DNA from: Methylobacterium oryzae
Lineage (GTDB): Bacteria; Pseudomonadota; Alphaproteobacteria; Rhizobiales; Beijerinckiaceae
DNA length: 64,000 nt
Direction: 5' to 3'
NCBI RefSeq assembly: GCF_021398735.1
Contig: NZ_CP090349.1
Span: 1,122,501-1,186,500, forward strand
Under the pieces are notes generated by a model, which saw only the letters and a program-made list of their open reading frames with translations, ran no database searches and had not been told where the DNA came from. Positions 57,989 through 64,000 of the stretch are shown piece after piece (the first letter of the stretch is position 1; each line of letters begins with the position of its first letter). The translations under genes were made by a program, and so were the position numbers.

Positions 57989-58882
57989 TTACGCGGCCAC
58001 GAGGTTGAAGGTGCGGTCGGCCGGCGCGAGGCTCACCCGCCGCCCCCAGTCGAAGGCGACGAAATCCTGCTCGATCCCGTCCGAGAACACCACGCCGCCC
58101 TCGTTCATCCGCGACACCACCGTGAGGGGCGAGCCGGCGAACTTGCCGCCGCGGAGTTCGGTGCCGGTGGCGACGCTCGGGAACGGCTCGCGCACCCAGT
58201 AGCCGAAGGCCGCCTCCTCGATGCCCACCTCCACGGTGAGGTGCGTCGCCTCGCTGATCGAGCGCGCCCAGCCGGTCAGGCCGGTGCCCGAGGCCACGAT
58301 CAGACCGCTCGACGAGTGGTCCTCCGCCCGCGCCCCGTCGTCGATGCGGTAGCGCGCCGATTGGTGGCTGCGGTGGCCGACGAAGATCTCGTTCAGGGCG
58401 AGCAGCCGCTCGCCGCCGTCGAAGGTCGCCTGCACCATGGTGCGCCGCTGGAGGGGCGCGGCGCCGGCCGCGCTGGCGGGCAGGAGCGCGCGCAGGGCCT
58501 CGACCCGCGCCCGGGCCAGCACGCCGTCGTAGAGGTCGGGCGCCGGGTTGACGCCGACCACCGGCTGCCCGTCGAGGTACTTGGCGACGTTGGCCACGAG
58601 CCCGTCCTGCCCCACCGCCACGACCACGTCCTCGGGGGCGAAGAGGAAGCGGTCGAGGTCGGGGCGCCGCACCAGGGCTTGCCGCCAGTCCAGCGGCACG
58701 GCGGACCGGGCCTCGGCGAGCACGGCCTGGAACTGCGCGTGGCGCGCCTCGACCTCGGCGAGCGTCTGGCCCCGGCTCTCCAGGAAGAACCGGACCTGGC
58801 CGCGGGTCGCGTGCCGGGCGATGAGCAGCTCGTAATCCGTGTCGCGGATCACGAAGACCACGCGGGGTGTGACGGCCGGCAT
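57989..58882 (-). CDS. NAD-kinase-fold protein
   Basis: Encodes 297 residues resembling NAD kinase: VVAVGQDGLVANVAKYL (residues 87-103) replaces the usual GGDGT motif but keeps the Asp-Gly (93-94), VVGVNPAPDLYDG (108-120) resembles the GIN-x-G loop, and ALNEIFVG plus SSGLIVASGTGLTGWARS match the conserved NNE and DG-x-ATPTGSTA stretches. Its N-terminal 80 residues are not NAD-kinase-like. It lies 11 nt after an SPFH gene and in the same operon as nrtR, so an NAD-linked role is likely, but the kinase motif is altered. Start has GAGGAGG. Confidence 0.72.
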   Translation of the reverse strand: MPAVTPRVVFVIRDTDYELLIARHATRGQVRFFLESRGQTLAEVEARHAQFQAVLAEARSAVPLDWRQALVRRPDLDRFLFAPEDVVVAVGQDGLVANVAKYLDGQPVVGVNPAPDLYDGVLARARVEALRALLPASAAGAAPLQRRTMVQATFDGGERLLALNEIFVGHRSHQSARYRIDDGARAEDHSSSGLIVASGTGLTGWARSISEATHLTVEVGIEEAAFGYWVREPFPSVATGTELRGGKFAGSPLTVVSRMNEGGVVFSDGIEQDFVAFDWGRRVSLAPADRTFNLVAA

Positions 58883-58893
58883 GGCGGGCCTCC

Positions 58894-59880
58894 TCAGCGC
58901 GGCGCGAGCCGCGGGGACAGCGCGCCCCGGAACTCGCCGAGGACGGCCGCCAGCAGGTCCGGCGTGACGTTGACGTGCTCGATCGTCTCCAGCTTGCCGG
59001 CGAGTTCCCGGGCCGCCAGCCCGAGCAGGACGGCGGGCGGCATGTCCCGGTAGACGGCGGCGCGGCGCTGCTCCGCGTCGGCCCGGGCTCCCTCGACGAG
59101 GCGGATCCGCTCGGCCTCCGCGGCCGCCTCCAGGCCCCGCGCCTCCGCGACGCCGGCGGCGCGGTCGCGGGCGTTCTCGGCCTCCTGCGCGATCAGCACG
59201 GTCTCGCGCCGGGCCAGCTCGGTCTTCGTGGCGAGCTCGTTCTCCGCGATGGCGCGCTCCTTCTCGACCGCCAGGGCGCGCCGCGCGAAGGTCGCCTCGT
59301 CGGCCTTCTGCTGCAGGGCCTCGAAGGTCGGGGTCTGCAGGGCGCGCTCCAGCTCGCTCGTCGGCGCGAGGTTGGTGAGCCGCACCGACACCGCCGCCAC
59401 GCCGATCTCGGCCAGCGCCGGGGCGTCGGACAGCACCCGTTCCAGCACGGCGCGCAGCGGCTCCGGACCCGCGTCGAGGAGGGCGCCGATCGGGCTCGCC
59501 CCGAGATACTGGAGCGCCGCCTGGCTGGCGATGCCGCCGAGGCGCGCCTCGATCCGCTCGATCGGCTCGCCCTGCAGGCGCCCGGTTCGGAGGTCGATCG
59601 AGAAGTCGACGCGGCTCGCCAGCAGCTCCGGATCGACGACGTGCCAGCCGATCGTCCCCTGGACCACGACGGTCTGGAAGTCCCGGCTGCGGCCGCGGAC
59701 GAAGAGCGTCATCTCGCGGTCGTCCACCGGCACCTCGCTGATGCTGGCGGTCTCGGGCCGGAACCAGAAGACCAGACCCCGCCCGCTCTGCCGGACACGA
59801 CCGTTGCGGAAGCGGATGATGTGGCTGCTCGCCTCGCTCCGAAGCTGGGCGATGACACCGATGTTGCGGACCGTGGCCAT
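58894..59880 (-). CDS. SPFH/band-7 domain protein without membrane helix
   Basis: Encodes 328 residues from ATG 59880 (GAGGAG 7 nt upstream). A band-7 domain (about 10-180; LVFWFRPETASISEVPVDDRE, VVQGTIGWHVVDPE) is followed by a coiled coil (residues about 185-290, ERAIAENELATKTELARRETVL). Unlike the SPFH protein at 3969 it has no obvious N-terminal helix, so it may be peripheral. Operon: nrtR upstream (73 nt), NAD-kinase-like gene downstream (11 nt). Confidence 0.82.
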   Translation of the reverse strand: MATVRNIGVIAQLRSEASSHIIRFRNGRVRQSGRGLVFWFRPETASISEVPVDDREMTLFVRGRSRDFQTVVVQGTIGWHVVDPELLASRVDFSIDLRTGRLQGEPIERIEARLGGIASQAALQYLGASPIGALLDAGPEPLRAVLERVLSDAPALAEIGVAAVSVRLTNLAPTSELERALQTPTFEALQQKADEATFARRALAVEKERAIAENELATKTELARRETVLIAQEAENARDRAAGVAEARGLEAAAEAERIRLVEGARADAEQRRAAVYRDMPPAVLLGLAARELAGKLETIEHVNVTPDLLAAVLGEFRGALSPRLAPR

Positions 59881-59953
59881 GATGGGCTCCTCGAAGCGCT
59901 CTCCGCCGAAGTGGATACCGGTTCGGCTCAAGAGAGCGCGTTGAAACAAAGGC

Positions 59954-60685
59954 TTAGAACTGGCCTGACCTGTCGAAGCGGAAGAGTTCGGCGGGGCGGA
60001 ACGCCGTCCCGGCCTCGCGGGCGCCTGTCGGCGCGATCCAGCCCCGGTCGCGCATGCGGCGCCGGAAGGCGGATTTGTTGAGGGGCACGCCGCGGATCGC
60101 CGCGTGCACGTCCTGAAGCTGCCGGAGGGTGAAGTGCTCCGGGAGCAGCGCGAAGCCGACATCCGTGTAGTCGAGCTTGCCGCGCAGCCGCTTCACGGCG
60201 AGCGCGAGGATGTCGGCGTGGTCGAAGGCGAGGGCGAGGGGCGCGCCGTCCTCCGCCTCGGCCGAGACCGGGCCGCCGGACTCGCCCGCCCAGGGCACGA
60301 CCAGCACCGCCGCCGCGAGCCCGGCACCGCCCGCCAGGGCCTCGACGAAGGCCGCCTCCGGCAGCAGCGCGAGGTAGGCCACCGAGACGATCCGCATCCG
60401 CGGATCCCGATCAACGGCGCCGAAGGTGTAGAGCTGCTCGAGCCGCGCCCGCCCGATGCCGGCCTTGTCGCGCAGGACGCGCTCCGCGGCGGCGTCGAGG
60501 GTCTCGGCGATGCCCACGAACCCGCCCGGCAGGGCCCAGAGGCCCGCCTGCGGCTGCTGGCTCCGCCGCAGCAGGAGGGCGGCGAGCCGGCCCGCCCGGA
60601 TCCCCAGCAGGACGAGATCGACCGCCAGGGCGGGCCGCTCGTAGGCCGCAGGATCGTAGCCTGCCAGGAACTCGGACTCGGTCAT
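59954..60685 (-). CDS. nrtR: NrtR-type Nudix transcriptional regulator
   Basis: Encodes 243 residues: a Nudix-fold domain (about 20-150) with GLWALPGGFV and a Nudix box that is degenerate (AERVLRDKAGI in place of RE-x2-EE), as in NrtR, and a C-terminal winged-helix segment (LLPEHFTLRQLQDVHAAI...NKSAFRRRM). NrtR senses ADP-ribose or related metabolites and represses NAD genes. ATG 60685 is preferred over 60733 because the longer form would contain the operator palindrome in the coding region. It heads the operon with the SPFH and NAD-kinase-like genes. Confidence 0.8.
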   Translation of the reverse strand: MTESEFLAGYDPAAYERPALAVDLVLLGIRAGRLAALLLRRSQQPQAGLWALPGGFVGIAETLDAAAERVLRDKAGIGRARLEQLYTFGAVDRDPRMRIVSVAYLALLPEAAFVEALAGGAGLAAAVLVVPWAGESGGPVSAEAEDGAPLALAFDHADILALAVKRLRGKLDYTDVGFALLPEHFTLRQLQDVHAAIRGVPLNKSAFRRRMRDRGWIAPTGAREAGTAFRPAELFRFDRSGQF

Positions 60686-60692
60686 CGGTCTT

Positions 60693-60713
60693 TTCTGCTC
60701 AAGTTGAGCATAA
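60693..60713 (-). promoter_or_regulatory. 21-bp palindrome, candidate NrtR operator
   Basis: TGCTCAA, one base, TTGAGCA is a perfect 15-nt palindrome, and extends to 21 nt with a single mismatch. It begins 8 nt before the nrtR start codon, in the place of an autoregulatory operator. NrtR boxes in other bacteria are also 21-nt palindromes; the sequence itself I cannot verify against a known motif. Confidence 0.6.
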
Positions 60714-60935
60714 CTAAGACGCAGATTGCGCATATGTCAAGCCGAGAGCGGATTCGCCGGGAAGCGCCGCGGAACGCACAGCTCCGCACCGGCTCCGCAC
60801 AGATCCGCCCGGGCACGGCCGGCCGGTGCGGTCTGAGCCTGGAAAAGGGCGAAGCTTCTCGTGGCGACCGAGGGGCTGGCGCGGGAGCTTCAGCGGCGAG
60901 CCGGCATCGATCCGCCGGTGCAGGAGGTTTCCCCG

Positions 60936-63125
60936 ATGCCGTTCTTCGCTCCACGATCCGCGGTCGAGCCCCCCCGCAACGCCGCGCTGTCACCGCTCTT
61001 CCTCGCGCTGCTGGCGCTGCTCATCATGCTCGCCTCGGCCCACGCGGCGCCGGGCCGAGACCGGGGTGGCCTCACCCTGCGCGGGCCGGCCGGCACCGCG
61101 CCGGTCGAGGCCGTCCAACTGGCGACCGACATCAGCGTCGACGTCAGCGGCCCGACCGCCCGGGCCACCGTCACCCAGGCCTTCCGCAACGTCACGGCGG
61201 ACTGGGTCGAGGGCACCTACCTGTACCCCCTGCCGGAGGACGCGGCCGTCGACGGGATGAAGCTCGTCGTCGGCTCCCGCGTGATCATCGCCGACATCCG
61301 CGAGCGGGCGGCGGCCAAGCGCGCCTACGAGGCCGCGAAGGCGGCCGGGCAGTCGGCGGCGCTGACCGCGCAGGAGCGGCCCAACGTCTTCACCAACGCG
61401 GTCGCCAATATCGGCCCCGGCGAGACGGTGGTGGTCCAGATCACCTATCAGCAGACGATCCCCGTCTCGGGCGAGACGCGGACGCTGCGCCTGCCCCTGG
61501 TGGTCGCGCCCCGCTACAATCCCGCCCCCGCCCCGGTGGACGCGGTCTCCCTCGACGGCGTGGCCGGAGCGGCCCGCGACCCGGTTCCGGATCGCGCCCG
61601 GATCAGCCCGCCGGTGCTCGACCCGGCCCTGTCGTCGCCGACCAACCCGGTCGCCGTCACCGTGCGGCTGAAGGCGGGCTTCCCCGTCGGTGACGTCCGC
61701 AGCGCGACCCACGCGATCCGCGTGACCGAGACCGGCCCGGAGGCGCGGACCGTCACGCTCGCCGACGGCGTCGTCCCGGCCGACCGCGACCTCGAGCTGA
61801 CCTGGGCGCCGGTCCCGAGCCGGGTGCCCGGCCTCGGCCTGTTCCGCGAGACCGTGGCGGGCCGGACCTACCTGCTGGCCGCCGTGAGCCCGCCGGCGAT
61901 CGAGACCGACACGGCCGCCCGGCCGGCGCGCGACGTCACCTTCGTCATCGACAATTCCGGCTCGATGTCGGGCGCCTCGATGCGGCAGGCCAAGGCCGGG
62001 CTGCTCGCCGGTCTCGCCCGCCTGACCCCGTCGGACCGCTTCAACGTCATCCGCTTCGACGACACCTGGGACGCGCTTCATCCCGCGCCCGTCCCGGCGA
62101 CGCCGGAGGCCCTGGCGCAGGCCCAGGCCTTCGTCGCCGCTCTGGAAGCCCGCGGCGGCACCGAGATGCTGGCGCCGCTCAAGGCGGCCCTCGCCGACCC
62201 GCACCCCGAGGACGGGCGCGTCCGGCAGGTCGTGTTCCTCACCGACGGCGCCGTCGGCGACGAGGAGCGGATCTTCGCGGCGATCCACGCCAATCTCGGG
62301 CGCACGCGCCTGTTCATGGTCGGCATCGGCTCGGCGCCCAACGGCCACCTGATGCGCCACGCCGCCGAGATCGGACGCGGCAGCTTCACCGAGATCCGCG
62401 ACCTCGCGCAGGTCGGCGAGCGGACCCGCGCGCTCTACGAGAAGCTGGAATCCCCCGCCGTCACCGACCTGACCGCGACCTTCTCGGTCTCGGGCGTCGA
62501 GGTCACGCCGGGCGCGCTGCCCGACCTGTATCGCGGCGAGCCGCTGGTCTTCGCCGCGCTTCTGCCGGGAGCGGCCGAGGAAACGGCCCGCGGGACCGTG
62601 ACCGTCACGGGCCGGGTGGGCGGCCGGACATGGACCCGGACGCTCCCCCTCGCCGAGGCGGGTGCGGGCGCCGGCATCTCCAAGGTCTGGGCGCGCTCCC
62701 GGATCGGCGAGACCGAGACGGCGCGCATCACGGGGCGCCTCGGCGCGGACGCGGCCGACGCCGCGATCCTGGCGCTGGCCCTGGAGCACGGCCTGACGAC
62801 GCGGCTGACCAGCCTCGTGGCCGTCGACGCCACGCCGCGCCGCGCGCCCGGCACGCCCCTCGTCGCCGCCGACCTGCCGCTGAACCTGCCGGCGGGCTGG
62901 GACTTCGCCAAGGTGTTCGGCACGGACCGGCCGGGCGCCACGCCCGCCGACGACGGGGCAGCGCGGATCGTGCCGATCCGGGCCGAGGGCGCGGCGGTCG
63001 ACCTGCCGCGGACCGGGGCCGGCATCGTGGCGCAGCTCGGCCTGGGCCTGCTCCTCGCCCTGCTGGGTCTCCTGCTCGGCACCGGCCTGACGATCGGCGG
63101 CCGGCGGACCGGGGACGCGCGATGA
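60936..63125 (+). CDS. sortase substrate with VIT and von Willebrand A domains
   Basis: Encodes 729 residues. Signal peptide (LFLALLALLIMLASAHA, about 20-36), a VIT domain (about 45-160), then vWA with MIDAS DNSGSMSG near residue 338. The C-terminus carries the cell-wall sorting layout LPRTG (690-694), a hydrophobic stretch (GLGLLLALLGLLLGTGL) and RRTGDAR. This matches the marine proteobacterial sortase target family (from memory). Its stop overlaps the sortase start (ATGA). AGGAGG precedes the ATG at 60936. Exposed, anchored in or on the envelope. Confidence 0.9.
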   Translation: MPFFAPRSAVEPPRNAALSPLFLALLALLIMLASAHAAPGRDRGGLTLRGPAGTAPVEAVQLATDISVDVSGPTARATVTQAFRNVTADWVEGTYLYPLPEDAAVDGMKLVVGSRVIIADIRERAAAKRAYEAAKAAGQSAALTAQERPNVFTNAVANIGPGETVVVQITYQQTIPVSGETRTLRLPLVVAPRYNPAPAPVDAVSLDGVAGAARDPVPDRARISPPVLDPALSSPTNPVAVTVRLKAGFPVGDVRSATHAIRVTETGPEARTVTLADGVVPADRDLELTWAPVPSRVPGLGLFRETVAGRTYLLAAVSPPAIETDTAARPARDVTFVIDNSGSMSGASMRQAKAGLLAGLARLTPSDRFNVIRFDDTWDALHPAPVPATPEALAQAQAFVAALEARGGTEMLAPLKAALADPHPEDGRVRQVVFLTDGAVGDEERIFAAIHANLGRTRLFMVGIGSAPNGHLMRHAAEIGRGSFTEIRDLAQVGERTRALYEKLESPAVTDLTATFSVSGVEVTPGALPDLYRGEPLVFAALLPGAAEETARGTVTVTGRVGGRTWTRTLPLAEAGAGAGISKVWARSRIGETETARITGRLGADAADAAILALALEHGLTTRLTSLVAVDATPRRAPGTPLVAADLPLNLPAGWDFAKVFGTDRPGATPADDGAARIVPIRAEGAAVDLPRTGAGIVAQLGLGLLLALLGLLLGTGLTIGGRRTGDAR

Positions 63126-63712
63126 GCCGGCGCACGGTGACCGGACTGGGGAGGGCCCTCGCGGCCCTCCTCACCCTCGCGGGGCTCGGGCTCGCGGCGC
63201 AGGCCGCCTGGATCCCCGCCAAGGCCGTCCTGGCCCAGCTGCTGCTGGAGCGCGCCTTCGCCCGCACCCTGGCCGAGGGTCGGCCCGCCCGGCCCTGGCC
63301 CTGGGCCGACACCGAGCCGGTCGCCCGGCTCACCGTCGCGGGCCGCAGCTTCGTGGTGCTGCGGGGCGGGAGCGGCCAGGCCCTGGCCTTCGGCCCCGGC
63401 CACCTGGACGGCACCCCGGAGGCCGGCGCGCCCGGCACCGCGGTCATCGCCGCCCACCGCGACACGCAGTTCGCGGTGCTGGGACAGCTCGGGCCCGGCG
63501 ATCCCGTCACGGTGACCGGCCGCGACGGCCGGATTCTGCGCTTCCGCGTCACCGGCACGCGGGTGGCCCGCTGGGACGCCTCGGGCATCGACCCGGAGGC
63601 CCCGGGGCGGCATCTCGACCTCGTCACCTGCTGGCCCCTGGAGGCGCTGCAGGCCGGTCCGCTCAGGCTTATCGTCGAGACCGAGCTGGCCCCGGAGCCG
63701 GAGCGTTCCTGA
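63122..63712 (+). CDS. class GN sortase
   Basis: Encodes 196 residues: an N-terminal membrane/signal helix (about 10-30) and a sortase domain with catalytic His112 (AAHRDTQF), Cys170 (LVTCWPLEA) and Arg182 (GPLRLIVE). This is the Gram-negative sortase class found beside one dedicated substrate. It recognises LPxTG-like tails; the LPRTG of the preceding gene is the obvious substrate. Periplasmic side of the inner membrane. Translationally coupled by a 4-nt overlap. Confidence 0.92.
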   Translation: MSRRTVTGLGRALAALLTLAGLGLAAQAAWIPAKAVLAQLLLERAFARTLAEGRPARPWPWADTEPVARLTVAGRSFVVLRGGSGQALAFGPGHLDGTPEAGAPGTAVIAAHRDTQFAVLGQLGPGDPVTVTGRDGRILRFRVTGTRVARWDASGIDPEAPGRHLDLVTCWPLEALQAGPLRLIVETELAPEPERS

Positions 63713-63804
63713 CGGCTCGGCGTGGACGGTCAGCTTGGCCGCGCTTGCGCGAATGTGCGGTTTCGTGCGGATCTGTGCGGGTCAAGCCCGTGCGAGCCGT
63801 GCCT

Positions 63805-64000
63805 GTGAGCGAGATTGAACTGTCCGAGGCGCAGAGCCGCGCCATTGCCCAGACCGTGCGCGAGGCGCTGGCCCGCCGGCGCATCTCGCGGCAGACGCTG
63901 GCCGAGGAGGCCCGGATCAGCATCTCGACCCTGGAGAAGGCGCTCGCCGGCCGCAGGCCCTTCACCCTGGCGACGACGATCCGGCTGGAGGAAGCCTTGG
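63805..64000 (+). CDS. XRE-family helix-turn-helix protein (partial, continues past the window)
   Basis: An open frame reading SEIELSEAQSRAIAQTV, RQTLAEEARISISTLEKAL, GRRPFTLATTIRLEEAL without a stop to the window end. The RQTLAEEARISISTLEKAL segment is a lambda-repressor-type HTH. GTG 63805 (or in-frame GTG at 63799 or 63790) is the start; none has a strong ribosome binding site. The rest of the protein lies outside the window. Confidence 0.7.
   Translation, partial: MSEIELSEAQSRAIAQTVREALARRRISRQTLAEEARISISTLEKALAGRRPFTLATTIRLEEAL

Overview
The window is very GC-rich chromosomal DNA from an alphaproteobacterium, most likely Methylobacterium/Methylorubrum or a close relative. This assignment rests on gene content and order rather than on a database match: a phaR / phaA-phaB polyhydroxybutyrate locus, two glutamine synthetases (glnA and glnII) with a PII gene, the tig-clpP-clpX-lon series behind a tRNA-Leu, a GCG_CRPN-type secreted protein and a PEP-carboxylase-family gene.

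Layout. 1-3.6 kb: three glycosyltransferases on the minus strand. 4-5.4 kb: a stomatin-like SPFH protein with NfeD. 5.4-8.3 kb: a divergent PEP-carboxylase-family protein, followed by a 12-bp tandem repeat. 8.5-10.6 kb: small membrane and secreted proteins, a ComEA-like helix-hairpin-helix protein and rpmF. 10.7-13.7 kb: phaR divergent from phaA-phaB. 14-18.4 kb: small envelope proteins, a glycerophosphodiesterase, a cupin, an RNase D-like exonuclease and a VOC protein. 18.5-22.3 kb: nitrogen assimilation (glnA; glnII with a sigma-54 promoter; a GstI-like small protein; glnB). 22.5-25.5 kb: NAD(P)HX repair enzyme and a multicopper-oxidase-fold protein without most copper ligands. 25.7-32.2 kb: tRNA-Leu, tig, clpP, clpX, lon. 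32.3-33.0 kb: a racemase-family protein lacking one catalytic Cys.

33.1-36.2 kb is a small, partly AT-rich genomic island. It lies between tRNA-Val and a 37-nt partial copy of the 3' half of that tRNA, and holds a tyrosine-recombinase remnant, a methyltransferase and small membrane or secreted proteins. 36.2-41.4 kb: a GCG_CRPN protein, a PhyH dioxygenase, an SDR/hydrolase pair and manC. 41.6-48.1 kb: selA, an OhrR/MarR regulator, a pentapeptide-repeat membrane protein, an FdhF/YdeP-type molybdoprotein, a metallothionein and a thiamine-binding-type protein. 48.3-53.1 kb: a D-glucarate catabolic cluster (LysR, kdgD, MFS transporter, gudD). 53.1-57.5 kb: an ABC importer operon with an amidohydrolase.

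58-60.7 kb: a three-gene operon made of an NrtR-type regulator, an SPFH protein and an NAD-kinase-fold protein, with a near-perfect palindrome just before the first gene. 60.9-63.7 kb: a Gram-negative sortase and its VIT/vWA substrate carrying an LPRTG tail. The window ends inside an XRE-type regulator.

The best candidates for something little described are the nrtR-SPFH-NAD-kinase-like operon, the sortase pair, and a group of enzyme-fold proteins whose catalytic residues have changed (PEP carboxylase, multicopper oxidase and hydantoin racemase families).
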